A DNA stretch of 64,000 bases from positions 6,305,362 to 6,369,361 of the forward strand of contig NC_134020.1 in assembly GCF_040712315.1 (NCBI RefSeq), read 5' to 3'. The stretch is from Castanea sativa (taxonomy: Eukaryota > Streptophyta > Magnoliopsida > Fagales > Fagaceae). Positions 48,155-60,308 of this stretch are shown here, in pieces; position 1 is the first letter of the stretch, and each line of letters begins with the position of its first letter. A model generated the notes under the pieces. It saw nothing but the letters and a program-made list of their open reading frames with translations, was not told the origin of the DNA and ran no database searches. Both the position numbers and the translations under genes were made by a program.

Positions 48155-48538
48155 ATGGGGGGAGACACTTCGAACCCCAATCAAATTCCAATATCCACAA
48201 ATGAGGGTAAACACTTCAAACCCCAAATAAATAACCAAGCATCCACAAATGAAGGGAGACACTTCGAACCCCAATCAAATAATCATGCATCTACATACAA
48301 GGGGAGACACTTTAAACCCCAATCAAGTAACCCAACATCCATAAATGGCGGGAGACATTTCAAACCCCAAGATATCGATACTCCCAACAAAAATTTCCCA
48401 AATTACAAGAGGGGGGGGGGGAGACACTTTAAACCTCCACATTTGGAGATTGACAACCCGATAGAAGCCTCGAATAAATCCACCCAACAAACACCCACCG
48501 AAGAAGATGATGTCCTCAAGCAACCACAAAAGACATAA
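48155..48538 (+). CDS. Gag-pol linker with RHFKPQ repeats
   Basis: A 127-codon open frame. Five to six tandem repeats of about 16 residues (STNEGRHFKPQSNN-type) cover 48160-48375, followed by an acidic/Gln tail that runs into the pre-protease region (EDDVLKQPQKT). It is part of the Tat polyprotein linker. The DNA unit is about 48 bp. No known function. Confidence 0.7.
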   Translation: MGGDTSNPNQIPISTNEGKHFKPQINNQASTNEGRHFEPQSNNHASTYKGRHFKPQSSNPTSINGGRHFKPQDIDTPNKNFPNYKRGGGRHFKPPHLEIDNPIEASNKSTQQTPTEEDDVLKQPQKT

Positions 48539-48565
48539 GCCAACATATCCTTATGGGGTTTACTC

Positions 48566-49225
48566 ATGGCCTCATTTAAGCATCGCCAGAATCTGGTTGA
48601 CCTTCTCAATCAAATCCAAGTCCCTACAACCACTACTTGTCAAGATTTAAATGCTATGATTGGGTCCATAAGCAGGGAACTCACTATTTCCTACTCTGAC
48701 AAGGATCTGACAAAGAAGGGCAAGCACCACAACGACCCGTTGTACATTATCGTAGATGCTAAAGGAAAGAGAATTCTGATGGTTTTAATTGATGACAGAA
48801 GCACCTTGAATGTGTCTCCTTTAAAGAATGCAAGTTACTTGGGCCTAAGTATTGAAGATTTTGTGCCAATTGACCAGCATGTGAAGGCACATGACAATAG
48901 TAGAAGAGATGTCTTGGGAACTGTAACATTGGAGCTCACTATAGGGCCGATGCTCAAAAAGGTGGAGTTTCAAGTCTTGAACATAGCATCATGCTTCAAC
49001 ATGCTCCTTGGACAACCATGAATCCATGACATAGAGGCTGTACCTTCGTCCCTATACCAAAAGGTTCGGTTTCCACACGAAGGAGCCATAGTTACAATAT
49101 ATGGTGATACTCTAACTGCACCCAAGCCCATCTCTGGTATTGATTTTGAAAAGGAGCCATTGACTTTGGATGGCTTTGAGATTGAAAGACCTGGATTTGA
49201 AAGAAGAGAAGAGGAAGTGGAGTAG
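48566..49225 (+). pseudogene. Tat-element aspartic protease region
   Basis: Starts with a LLMASFKHRQNLVDLL-type block. Then comes HNDPLYIIVDAKGKRILMVL followed by IDDRSTLNVSPL, where retropepsins of this lineage have D-x-G-S-A-x-N. The Gly is Arg here, so activity is doubtful. Next are GTVTLELTIGP and a NMLLGQP block. A TGA at about 49021 replaces the usual Trp of the GxPWIH block; the frame then continues to 49225. Confidence 0.8.
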
Positions 49226-49231
49226 ATCCTG

Positions 49232-49655
49232 ATGGACTTTGCTCCCTACAGCAACAACATTGTGGTAGCAACAATGAGGAAAATGAATTACCTTCCGGGG
49301 ATGAACTTGGGGAAGATTGTGAAGAAGCCTATTGTTCAATTCCTGATGATTCCTACTACCACACCACCTTTTGGGCTAGGCTATAAGCCCACTGATGATG
49401 ATTGGTTAGAGATGGAAGTGAGAAGAATGACCCATGCCAAAAAAAAAATCAAAGGGAATTTCTTGTCCCCCAAAACCCCTAAGGCCCTATACTCCTACAT
49501 TAAATGGAAAATTTGTGAACGCCGGAGATAGTCAATGTTATTGGGGATTTCTTGAACCAAGATTTGACCCCAAGACCAGAACTATGATGCCTGGGTTCGA
49601 GCTACTACTTGATTTCAACAACAAGATTCTAGAACTGAAGAAGGAACCCATTTGA
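49232..49655 (+). pseudogene. Tat-element connector between protease and RT
   Basis: MRKMNYLPGMNLGKIVKKP and PFGLGYKPTDDDWLEME are the usual connector blocks (M-x-YLPGMGLG, FGLGFxPT). The frame changes near 49440-49530, then GFLEPRFDPKTRTMMPGFEL follows. Confidence 0.75.
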
Positions 49656-50257
49656 GAAACAAAGGGAAGCAAGATTTGTTCAGTGAGTGGATGGACAACA
49701 TAGAGATTGATGATGACAAGCCCACAATATGGAGATTGATGATGAAGCCATAGATTATATGGATGAAGATCCCGTAGTACTGATGCTGAGGGAAGAAGGA
49801 ACTTACTAGGAGCCACCTGCCATTGTTGAAACCACGATCGAGTTGAAGAACTGGGCATGGGAGGGAGTCGCAAACCCCATGGAGGACTCCTTGAGAAAAT
49901 CAAGACCATCAAGTCAGTCACTCTTGCTAAGAAGATCAAGACCGTTGAGCCAGTCATCCCCTCCAAGAACATTTTTTCAGTCCCCATTGAGTCTATTTCT
50001 GCTAGTATTTCTTTTCCTGTTAATTCTGTTTATGATAGTATTCTTGTTGAGTCTGTTTTAGTTAAGTCTATTGAGTCTATTGAGAACTCTTTTCCTTATA
50101 ATAGGATTTCAGATTCTGCTTATTTGTTGGCTTTGAATGTTTTATTTTTGAAATTGGTAAAGAAACTCTTAATAAGAAGGAGTTAAAACAAGGGCTCCTA
50201 GAACCCATAAAAGAAGAAACCTAACTTATTAACCTGGGAACTGATGATGAACCTAAA
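49656..50257 (+). other. Low-complexity linker upstream of RT
   Basis: Acidic and then Ser/Val/Ile-rich frames (for example 49857-50186) with many stops. It corresponds to the variable linker before the RT in this lineage. No domain recognised. Confidence 0.45.
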
Positions 50258-51240
50258 ATGATACAAGTGGGCAATACCCTAACTAATTCTAAGAAAGATG
50301 CATTAGTGGCACACCTGACAGAATTTAAAGAGGTATTTGCATGGTTATACGAAGACATGCCTAGGATTGATACATATATAGTACAACATTGTATTCCAAC
50401 AAATCCAACCGTGAAGCCAATCAAGCAGAAATTGAGAAGAATGAAGCCATAGTGGACTCTTAAGATCAAGGAAGAGGTTGAAAAATAGTACAATGTAGGA
50501 TTCCTGAGGGTGTTCAACTATCCAGAGTGGTTAGCTAATGTTGTTTCTGTACCAAAGAAAGATGGAGAATGTGTGTAGACTTCTGAGGTCTGAATAAGGC
50601 CAGCCTAAAAGACGATTTTTCGTTGCCTCACATTAACATCCTAGTTGACAATACAATAAGCCATGCCTTTCTATCATTTATGGATGGATTTTCAGGGTAC
50701 AATCAAATTAAAATGGCTTTAGAAGACATGGAAAAAACCTCCTACATTACTCCATGGGGGACATATTGCCACAAGGTCATGCCAATTGGCCTTAAGAACG
50801 TTGGTGCTGCTTACCAACGAGCAGCCACCACTTTGCTACATGATTTGATCCATAAAGAAGTAGAGTTTTATGTTGATGATATGATAGTGAAGTCCAAAGA
50901 CCGTGAGGGGCATATGCCAGCTTTGCGAAAATTCTTTGAAAGAATCAATTTCTACAACTTACTGTTGAACCCAAAGAAGTGCACTTTCGGAAAGCTATTG
51001 GGGTTTATTGTATGTCAGAGAGGAATTGAAGTAGATCCTGACAAAATCAAAGCAATTGTAGAGATAAAGCCTCCAAGAACTGAAAAGGATATCTAAGGAT
51101 TTTTGGGAAGGATACAGTACATCAGTAGGTTCATAGCCTAACTCACCATCACATGTGTACCAATTTTATGTCTACTCAAGAAGGAAGTTCCTACGGTATG
51201 GAATGAACAATGCTAAGAAGCTTTTGAAAAGATCAAGAAT
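50258..51240 (+). pseudogene. Tat-element reverse transcriptase
   Basis: An N-terminal stretch with EFKEVFAWLYEDMPRIDTYI, then KPIKQKLRRMKP, is followed by stops. A second open frame (50623-51096) has HINILVDNTISHAFLSFMDG, FSGYNQIKMA, a WGTYCHKVMPIGLKN block, the catalytic FYVDDMIVKSKDREGHM, LLNPKKCTFGK and RGIEVDPDKIKAI. YVDD is intact. The stop at about 51094 precedes a GFLGRIQYISRF block. Several stops between 50450 and 50610 break the finger region. Confidence 0.9.
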
Positions 51241-51246
51241 TACCTG

Positions 51247-51611
51247 ATGAAGCCACCAATTCTTGTCCCACCGGTACCTGAAAAGTCATTATTGTTGTAT
51301 CTCATAACTACAGATACAGCAATGGGGGCTTTACTTGCTCAATACCTAGAGGAGACTAGAAAGAGAATGCAATCTACTACATCAGAAAGAAGATGTTGCC
51401 TTATGAAGAAAATTATTCTCCACTTGAGAAGACATGTGTAGCACTTGTATGGGCAACCCGCAAACTCAGACATTATATGCTTGCTTATAAGGTTCTGTTG
51501 ATTGCAAGAATAGATCCTTTTAAATATCTAATGGAGAAGCTTATGCAGGATGGCAAGACAGCTAAATTGGTCCTGCTTTTATCAAAATTTGATATTAAAT
51601 ATGTAACTTAG
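51247..51611 (+). pseudogene. Tat-element RT-linked RNase H
   Basis: KPPILVPPVPEKSLLLYL, DTAMGALLAQYLEE, then after a frame change SPLEKTCVALVWATRKLRHY and ARIDPFKYLMEKL. This is the usual RNase H attached to gypsy RT. Confidence 0.8.
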
Positions 51612-51656
51612 AAGTCTGTAAAGGGGAGAGCAATTGCTAATCACTTAGCCCATTGT

Positions 51657-52090
51657 TTGCCAGAAGAAGCTGAAGAAATCCAAGTGGACTTTCCAGATGA
51701 AGATATCATGGGGATCGAGGTAGAATCATGGAAGATGTACTTTGATGGAGCAACAAATCAAAATGGAAGTGGCATTGGAGTTCTCTTAATTTCTCCAAAA
51801 AGGGCACACATCCCATTTTCTGGTAGACTTAACTTTCCTGCCACCAACAATGCCCTAAGGCTTGGAGTGAGAGAATTAGAGGTGTATGGTGACTCAACCT
51901 TGATAATCTTTCAGATTCAGAATAAATGGAAGATAAAAGAAGAAAGGTTGATACCTTATCATGAATGTCTTTAGAAGTGGGCCTTAAAATTCAGTAAGAT
52001 CTAGTATCAATATGTACCAAGGATGCATAACCAAATTGTAGATGCTTTAGCAACGATGGTGTCCATGATGGATGGGCCTAAGGAAGATGA
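51657..52090 (+). pseudogene. Tat-element second (archaeal-type) RNase H, active-site segment deleted
   Basis: WKMYFDGATNQNGSGIGVLL with the first active-site Asp, then FPATNNALRLGVRELEVYGD. In relatives a segment of about 16 residues with the catalytic Glu (EYEACI-type) follows TNN; it is missing here, without loss of frame. GDSTLI keeps the next Asp. It ends with a stop before KW, then HNQIVDALATMVSM. A second RNase H after the first is the defining trait of the Tat lineage. Confidence 0.85.
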
Positions 52091-52239
52091 AATTAGATCA
52101 ATAGTGGTGGAACAAAAAGAAGAGCCAGCTTATTGCATGACAACAGAAGAGAACGAGGAAAAGAAGGGAGTTCTCTTATTTGTGGTGAGAGACTTTACAG
52201 AAGATCATATGATGGAATTCATCTCCTTTGGGTGACTGC

Positions 52240-53357
52240 TAAGGAGGCACAGCAAATAATTAAAGAAGTTCATGAATCAAGTTATCAGCCACATATGAAT
52301 GCACACATGCTATCAAGGAAGATAATAAGACAAAGGTATTGCTAAACCACTATGGAAGCCGACTGTGCGACTCATGTTCGAAAATGTTATCAATGCCAAG
52401 TCCGTGGAGATTTGGAGCACATGCCACCCATGTCATTACATACTATGACATTGCCCTGGCTGTTCTTTACATGAGGGATAGACATTATTGGGAAAATTCA
52501 CCCAACAACATCCAATGGCCATGAATTCATACTCATAGCCATTGATTACTTCACTAAATAGGTAGAATCTACCTCATACAAGGTTCCAAACTTAAATAAA
52601 GTTGCTTAATTCATTCAGACCAATACCATTTGCAGATATGGGGTACCACATAAAATCAGCTCAAACAATGGGCTACATTGTAAAGGGGAAATAGAAGAGT
52701 TGCTACCACAATTCAACATTCAGCACTACAAATCTTCACCCTACCGTCCTCAGACTAATGGAGCAGTTGAGGCTGCTAACAAAAATATAGGGTGAATCTT
52801 GAAGAAAAGCACGAAAACCTACAAGGACTGGCACCTACAACTTCCCTATGCACTTTAGGGGTATAGAACATCAATTTGATCTTCCATAGGAGCCACTCCT
52901 TATTCATTGGTGTATGGGATGGAAGCAGTACTCCCTATTGAAATGAGTGTTCGTTCATTGAGAAAAGTGCTGGAGAGTGAAATCCCTGAAGTAGATTAGT
53001 TGCAAAGTAGATATGACTAGTTATATATGTTGGATGAAAAGAGACTTAAGGCCTTGTATCATATTCAAGGTTACCAAAGGAGGCTTAGGAAAGCTTTTGA
53101 CAAAAAGATAAGAACCAGAGATTTGAAGATGGGAGATTTAGTGCTAAAAGAGATCCAAGCTCCGATTCAAGATGCAAACAAGAAGTTCAAAAAACATTAG
53201 GCAAGTCCATAAATTATCAAGCAGATATACTCTAGGCAAACCCTTTTAGATGCAAACCATACATTATCAAGTCCATACAATAAGGTTGATGGATTTAGAT
53301 GCAAACCCTTTCATTGAGCCAACTAACATGGATCAATTGCAGAAATACCACGTCTGA
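52240..53357 (+). pseudogene. Tat-element integrase
   Basis: Zinc-binding half with HESSYQPHMNAHML and CYQCQVRGDLEH. The core has GIDIIGKIHPTTSNGHEFIL (first Asp), ISSNNGLHC (Asn where the second catalytic Asp, D-N-G, is expected) and SSPYRPQTNGAVEAANKN (Glu). Then come GATPYSLVYGMEAVLPIE and the C-terminal LRKAFDKKIRTRDLKMGDLV. It ends NMDQLQKYHV with TGA at 53357. It contains at least eight in-frame stops. Confidence 0.85.
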
Positions 53358-53441
53358 GGTGGTAATCTCACAGCACCATGCCTAGAGTGGTTGTGAATTA
53401 TGTTGTTCCCTTCCTAGGTTTGTCAAAAAAAAAAGAGGATA

Positions 53442-53487
<46 letters not shown>

Positions 53488-53998
53488 GAGTGAGAGAGCC
53501 TGCTAGGTTGAAAACCCAAAAGGGAGGCCTAGATAAAAGTTAAGGCAAATAAAAAAATGAACTATGTGATAACCTGATCCTTCTACCAAGGAAGTACGTA
53601 GGCAACCATGCATTGGTCCGGTCATAATTTCTCCTAAAACCACCATTTACCCATTAAGCAAAAAAAAAAGAATTTTTTTTCCAAAGTCCAAACATTTCAT
53701 TAAACCGTGCCATTACAGAAAATCCAAAAACCTAAACCTTGAACCAAATCCTAAAAAAAACAAAAAAAAAAAAAAACAAAACAAAAACAAACAAACAAAC
53801 CAAAAAAAAAAAAAAAAACCAAGAAACCTACACCTTAAATAGAGCCTTAACCTGAAAATCAAGAATAATTCCTAAACTTAAGTGTTTCACATCAACTTTT
53901 AAAAATAAACATGTTCAAAGCCATAAAAATAAGATGATCATTTTTTCTTTAGGATTTTCTCCTTGGGCCATTCGTTGCTTTCATCTATGTTAGGAACT
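53358..53998 (+). other. Non-coding 3' region after integrase
   Basis: Holds the (GA)n microsatellite (53445-53498), a stretch about 53530-53640 typical of Tat 3' regions, and A/C-rich low complexity (53745-53820). No gene. Confidence 0.5.
53445..53498. repeat. (GA)n microsatellite
   Basis: About 25 GA units with two GT interruptions near the right end. Confidence 0.9.
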
Positions 53999-54341
53999 GT
54001 GTTATCTAGATCCCTCTTTTAAATTCATAGTTGTCAGTCTCGTGTCTTTATTGATTGTCTTTGAGTAATTGCTTTCTCATGGCAACCATGTCAGCCTCTG
54101 TCCACAATCTTGTTTACTAGCTACTTAGAGTAGTCCGTGGTCATCCTTTGAAAGTGAACCTTAACAAAGGACTGATCCACTCAATCAGCCATCTCCACCC
54201 AACAACATATTCTTTATAGAAGTAGGATTTGTGTCCACAGAAGTAAAATGTTTCTTCTTTTTCCATCGGGTATTCCTTGCTCATATTGGAATTGCCCCAA
54301 GAGTTTGTTAGCCTTGTAGAAAGTTGTTTTCCTTAACCCAA

Positions 54342-54868
54342 CTAGGAAAGTATGATTTGATCCCGGAGACCGCAACAAAGGGGGTGGGCACCTCCACCAA
54401 TGACAATTCCACCGAATGAAGTGTTGGATTTCTTGTTTAGAAATTTCACCGAGTCACTCTCAGTTTGACATTTGGTTTTGAGAATAATCTTGTTGAGAAA
54501 ATTTCCAGGACTATAATCGGTGATAGAAGGCATGGCAATCATGTCCAATCTTTCCATCAACCATATTTGCAAAGCCAAGGGACTCTCGCGAAAGTTCTAT
54601 GAGTCTCCACCGTGGAATACAAAGTCCAATCCCAGAAGAGTTTCTGCTAAGATCAGAGGAATAGGACTCTCACGAAAGTTCTATGATTCACAACCCTTAT
54701 GGCTCGAGTATCCACAAAACCAGGCCTCCTAGAGCAAAGCAAGAATTTTCCCACAAAGCAAAGAGCTAAGCCAAAATTCTTTTGCATGTTGTTAGTCACA
54801 CCTTGAGTACGTTTATTGATCAATCTGGAAAGGACTATATGAAGATTCACCGTGTACCCTTCGATCAT
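54342..54868 (-). pseudogene. Remnant of second antisense protein in Tat element
   Basis: Minus frames read MIEGYTVNLHIVLSRLINK and NNMQKNFGLALCFVGKFLLC, then (other frame) LILAETLLGLDFVF, and LALQIWLMERLDMIAM. The ILAETxxxLD...QIWLMERLDMI order resembles plant retroelement-associated proteins near the DUF7745 / plant-mobile-domain group, as far as I recall. Several stops. It lies left of, and so downstream of, the PMD ORF on the same strand. Confidence 0.4.
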
Positions 54869-55104
54869 GCTGTTGATAATTGAAGTAGAAAGTCCTAGAG
54901 GCTGTTCCCTTCCTAACCTTTATGCAGAGAGTTGTTGCAGGAAAGATTGCTAAAGTAAGCTACATCAGTTCTTAATCAAGTTTAAATGAGTTTCAAAGAC
55001 TTTGTAGCTGAGTAGGAAAGCATTTCATGGTCACAAACAAAGAAAATATTTTTCAAAAAACCTAAAAACGCAAAACACGCGTAGAAAAAGCATGAGGAGT
55101 CGGC

Positions 55105-55171
55105 CCACCATGGCTTAAGCATGGTGGCATGATAAAGTGCCATTCGACACTCTAAAAGTGTCGAACGGCAC
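55105..55171. repeat. Two adjacent inverted repeats
   Basis: CCACCATG / CATGGTGG with a 7-base loop (55105-55127), then GTGCCATTCGACAC / GTGTCGAACGGCAC (55137-55171, 13 of 14 pairs). The second hairpin recurs in the 3' LTR at 63171-63205. Confidence 0.75.
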
Positions 55172-58100
55172 TTAGCTCCACCAATGTTCATTTATGCAAT
55201 TTTGGGCACGCTCTTGATTCATTCTTTTACCCTATTTAACACTTAAAAAGTTTCTTTTGGTTAAACTGGGGCATTCAGACATGCCTTACTCATTTGTTTA
55301 CAAAAAAAAAAAAAGAGTCATCATCACTTGCATCACTACTATAAAAACAAAATGGTGGAAGAAAAGAATTGATCAAATTAAGATTTTTCAATACCATGAA
55401 CACATCTCTCAAACTAGGGGCATTCGACCATGTCTCATTCATTTTCAAAAAAAAAAAAAAAAAGGACCACCATCATCATCCTTTCATAAAAAACCAAGAT
55501 TTCAAGAAAATCTTCATTCCTTTCTAAACTAGGGGCATTCAACTCTGCCTCATTCAAATAAGTGCATATTCCATCAGGGCCAATCAAGATAATTTTAAAT
55601 TGGTACTACAAGATCTCATCAAGTTCATTCTAAACTTGTCTTGCTTAAAGTTCCAACAAGATCAAAAGTAACTCAAAGAGAAAGAGCTAAAAGTTAAAAT
55701 TAATACAAGCTTGTCTAGCTTTTTCTTGTTTTTGCAGGAAAAGTTAAAACAAAAATCAAACATCATTGGGACTCCAGGTCTGCCTGCATAAAGACCTTCT
55801 CGACCCACCTCTAGAGGAGCTGCCTTCAGTGTTTCCTTCTTGACTGGCATAAAACTGAGAATCCTGCTACCAGTTCTCAAGCTCAAGATTCCTGATCCTT
55901 TCCTCCAAGGATCTTTTGTTGGCATCAGCCAACGCCAGGTGACTCACCTAAAAAATCACCAAGGACAAGTGTTAGATCCATTATCAGGAAAGTCCAAGCC
56001 AAAGACACTCAAAGAGCATCATCTTATACCTAGCTCGTTTCATTGATCACATATTGGGAAGACTAGGTACGAGCCACCAGTTGCAAACCCCCAATCATCT
56101 GCATACTCTCCTTCACAAGATCAACATCGACTTGAAGTACAAATGCATCAATTCATGAACAACTCAGTGATCCAAAAGAAATGAAGTCAAGAAACTGAAA
56201 GATTCAAGAACACACCACACCGGGCCAAAGAACATTTAGCATGTGCTTTGACCTGTCCAAAGTCATGGAACTGTATGATCCATTAGGATTCATCACTTCA
56301 TATTTTCATGCAAGAAAGTGAGGATAAGTCTCCATGAAAGAACTAGAAGTGCCGCTAGCATGATAAGGAGAGGGATTCTCTTCTTCCTCTTCCTTTTCTT
56401 CAGAAGATGAAGCTTGAAAGTCCAACATAATATTGTCACAAGGACAAAATATGGAGGATGAACGTACAAGATGAAAATTTGACTTCAGAAGGGAAGGGAA
56501 ATACCAACATGCAAATATTGTCACAAGGCCAAAATATGGACGATGAACATACAAGATGAAAATTTGACTTCAGAAGGGAAGGGAAATACCGATGTCACAG
56601 GAATGCCAGCTAGACTACCCTATAATTGAGTTTGAATAAATTTAGAATAACTTCCTGGTATCCCTGAAACAACATGGCCAATTTAAGCACGAGCAATCTC
56701 TTCATTAACTAGAAGGTCAACCAATCGGATGGAGGGACAAAGAGGAACTGGAATTTTTAAAAGAGGATACACGTGCTGAACTTGAGGCAACACTCGATTG
56801 CCAAGATACCAGTACCTTCCATGGCCACACTCAAACAGTGCTTAACGGCTATTCAGCTCCAAAGCCCATTCACATTCCTCATACTCCTCATATCCGAGCC
56901 AAGGATTCAAAGACATCTAAAAATCACAAAGAACCCAAAATGAAAAGAAGACCAAACCACAATTAGACACCAAAAACTCCCCTCACAAAAAGAGAGAGGT
57001 AAACTCACATCAGCCACAGTCAAATTGTCAATCACTATATGTCAAACTTCCAAAGAACGTTTGGAAGGTGTTGACAGGCGGTATTTGGGCAACTAATGGA
57101 GAAACCTCGGATATAGGCCATCAACATCTTCCTGAACTTAAGGAACAACCCCAAAATATTCATACATCCAAACCGGAAAAAATCAACACACATCATTATG
57201 ACATAGCCAAAGCAATTTTCAAAACAAAACCCACACATAAGAAAAAAAATTCCAAACCTCACCTGCCAAACAAATGGTGCACCACCTAAGTCACATGTAG
57301 CACAAACTCACAGTACTACCTAAGTCTAGGCATAAAAGGTCCCAATGAAGAGGAGCATAAACATGCATGTGCCGGTTGCTATGGTGCTACAGTTCTTAAT
57401 GTTTTCATACAGCCACATCAAAGAGACATTTTTGCTCTTCAATTTTGTAGGCACTACGCCCAAGAGATTCTTAATCTCTTTTAGGGTGAAGGAATCATTG
57501 ATCTTCATTCTTTCACTACCCAATTTCAAACCAGTGATGATAGAGAAGTCATAAGGCGTTAGCATCAATTCACCAATGCCTGGAAAATGGAATGTGCACG
57601 TGGTATCCCAGAACCGTTCTGAAAAAGCAAGGAGTAGCTAGAGATCCTTATACTCATGAGTTTCCTGTTTCAGTAAAGCTTGGAAAAAGTCTGAAAGTTG
57701 GCCTCATTGATGATATTCTTAATATCTAGAGACAATATCTCCCATATTCCTTTCAACATCTGAAGGCTGCCTTGACTCTTAAGGTTTTGTAAAGCAAAAT
57801 TTGACCCAAGATCAGCACAACCGCAACAACAAAAAAAATTCCCATGACCAAAATTAAGATCACAACCAAAAAATTCTTCCACGACCAAAATCACAACCAC
57901 AAAAATTTTCCTTGCCCAAAATCACACCCACAAAATTTTTCCATGATCCAGCATCACATACTCAACAAAGATATTTCCATAACCAAAATCTCATGCTCAA
58001 CAAAAATTTGCTGTAATCAAAGTTCCATGACCAATACTAAAAAATACATGCCACCACAAAATCTTTCCATACCCATACCCACCAAAATTTTTCTATACTC

Positions 58101-58257
58101 ATACCCACAAAATTTTACCATGCTCATGAAATGAAACTTACACATGTCAACAACCTCAATGCCCCAAAATTCAAGCCAAAATTCATTCAATAACATCACA
58201 TATTACCAACATTGCCAAAATTCATGACCATCAACATTGTCCAAGTTACACCATGTC

Positions 58258-58297
58258 AAAAAAAAAAAAAAAAAAAATACACACACACACACACAAC
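58258..58297. repeat. Poly-A followed by (AC)n microsatellite
   Basis: About 19 A, then TACACACACACACACACA. Confidence 0.85.
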
Positions 58298-58397
58298 AAT
58301 TCAAAATGTCCCCAAAGCCAAGATTACAACATGACCAACCTTACAATGTCCCAAATTCCAACAAAAGCACACAACAACAAAATGACAATGTCTCAAC

Positions 58398-59771
58398 TGT
58401 TAGGATTAATGCCCTTAAATCCTATTGTATAATGCTATGTATGATATTATGTATGACTTAATATTGTGATTGATAAAGTTGTTTTATTATTATCTAAAAT
58501 AATGGTAACATGAATATTGAGACATTATCATATAGTCCATGAGATGCATAGTATGTGATTTATGTAAAAAGTCACAGAAGATATAAATTACAAGTTCTTT
58601 GTAAACTTAGAATTATAGTTTGTAGTCGATGAAGAAATTTGGCATTTCATCTGCGAAGACTATAACATATCAACTAAGATGATTTGTCTTGATCATGGAA
58701 GTATGGACTTATAGTTGATATGTTTTAAGATTTAAGACATATTGAACTAGACCGCTGTGAGATTTATTATTCTCCTAACGACTGTTAAATGAATAATAAA
58801 TCTCACGACTTTAATTTACATGAACTCTTAATCCTGAGAGGATAATGGACCTGATCATGAAGTATAGGTTGCTTTGATATATCAGGAGTAAGATCTAGAG
58901 TAACGGTCAAAACCTCAGTATGTTGGGCAACCACATTTAGTGTTGATGGAACATATATTCTCAAGATAAAATTCATAATCTCTTAACGGAGATATAAAAT
59001 ATTCCCCTGAGATAAGTTTAATGGATCAGTTATTCAGAGAGTTAAGCCTAACCACTTTGGTAAGAAGTTACTAAAGTATATATTTATGAAATTGGATTTC
59101 ATAAATATATGTTGAATAACTTTAAAGGATTAAACCGGGTACTCAAGGATAAGATGTAGTAATTTACAAAGTGACAGTCTACATTCATGACTTTGTATTA
59201 CTACGAATATTTTATGAAGGGGTTGCATGTATAATAAAGTCTTGGGATATAATTTATTAATAAGGCCTAGAGTGCAACAATATTTATATAGTGATATTAA
59301 ATATAGTCAATGGTAACTTTGGACTTGTCAAGAGTTGACAGAAAAACCCAAGGCCTATTGGAACTAGTGTCTTATTCGTCCCTTTTGGTCCCACTCCAAG
59401 CCACATACTAAAGCCCAATTAGAAAGGCCCAAAAGGCTAGCCCAATTAGATAATCAGTTATAAGGAGAGAAACAAACAAAATTTTAATGTGTGAAAAAGA
59501 GAGACATCATTGTGAAATGGTGTGTATGTGAGAGTGAGACACTCTATCATTCTCCCTTTGAAACTGATTGAGAGGCCACACATCTTGGGCATAAAGTGGA
59601 ATTGGAGTGAAGATTAAAAGTATTCCCGAGTACTTCTGATTCTTGTTTTGAATTTCACCGCACCAAGGTACACTCTTGTTCTAGAATTCTGAAATTTACA
59701 TAGTACATGTTATCAATTTCGAATGAAGTAGATTCGTTAATTTTCCACTGCGTATATGCATATTTCCATCA
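58398..59771 (+). mobile_element. Solo LTR 3 (1374 bp, copia, AC/B family), target duplication TCAAC
   Basis: Starts TGTTAGGATTAATGCCC, ends ATATTTCCATCA. TCAAC lies at 58393-58397 and 59772-59776. The sequence is homologous throughout to the LTRs of copia AC, B and element 1. It interrupts the antisense PMD ORF and serves as an empty-site control for the Helitron insertion at 28404. Confidence 0.9.
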
Positions 59772-60274
59772 TCAACATCAAACTTTTAATGGAACATAAA
59801 ACAACAATTTTCCTTAACAAAGAAACAAAAGAAAAACTCAGATTGAAGTCCATCTTAGAATGTGGAGCATGGGTCTTGGGGTCTTGAAGGAGCCCCTCTT
59901 CATCATTCCATTCAAGTGATGGATGATATTTTTTCCCATGAAAAATAAAGAAAGAAGGCCCATTGGAAGATGATGCCATTGTAGTACAAAGAAAAGAGAA
60001 GTTTGGAAATGGGTTTCACAAAATGGGTGTGTAGCAAAAATGGCCAAAAAACACGAGGATCTGAAAAGATACTGAGGGGAATGAGTGAAGGGAAGTGGAG
60101 AAGCTTAGGAAAGTGTTTTCTTTAGAGAAGAAATGGTGTAGTGAAGGAGAAAATTCAAGTGGAAGAAGGAAGAAAGAAGAGAGAAAAGCAAAAGGCAAAA
60201 AAAAGAAGAAAAAAAGACAAGAAATGGGGGCCAAAATTCAGCCCCCCCCCCTTTTGTTAAAGCAATCTGAGTTG

Positions 60275-60308
60275 CTGAGTCAACTCAGGTTTGACTGAGT
60301 TGACTCAG
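60275..60308. promoter_or_regulatory. 14-bp perfect inverted repeat with clustered W-box cores
   Basis: CTGAGTCAACTCAG, six bases, CTGAGTTGACTCAG. TTGACT or its complement AGTCAA occurs four times between 60278 and 60311, and TTGAC(C/T) is the WRKY-factor site. It lies about 300 bp upstream of the start of the antisense PMD ORF (59979). A promoter role is inference. Confidence 0.45.

Larger units (their letters stand above)
55740..59979 (-). pseudogene. Antisense plant-mobile-domain ORF of Tat element, split by solo LTR 3
   Basis: The start is at 59979 (MASSSNGPSFFIFHGKKYHP, then LEWNDEEGLLQDPKTHA). The frame enters the solo LTR at 59776 and resumes left of 58393. Further blocks are LTPYDFSIITGLKLGSERMK and LMWLYENIKNCSTIATGTCM with a FMLLFIGTF block (57568-57326), the PMD signature. 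Then ECEWALELNSR and CGHGRYWYLGNRVLPQV (about 56890-56800), Glu-rich EEKEEEEEN (56390), and a C-terminal coiled segment ADANKRSLEERIRNLELENW (about 55925-55865). Stops are frequent. It lies on the strand opposite to gag-pol. Function unknown. Confidence 0.7.
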
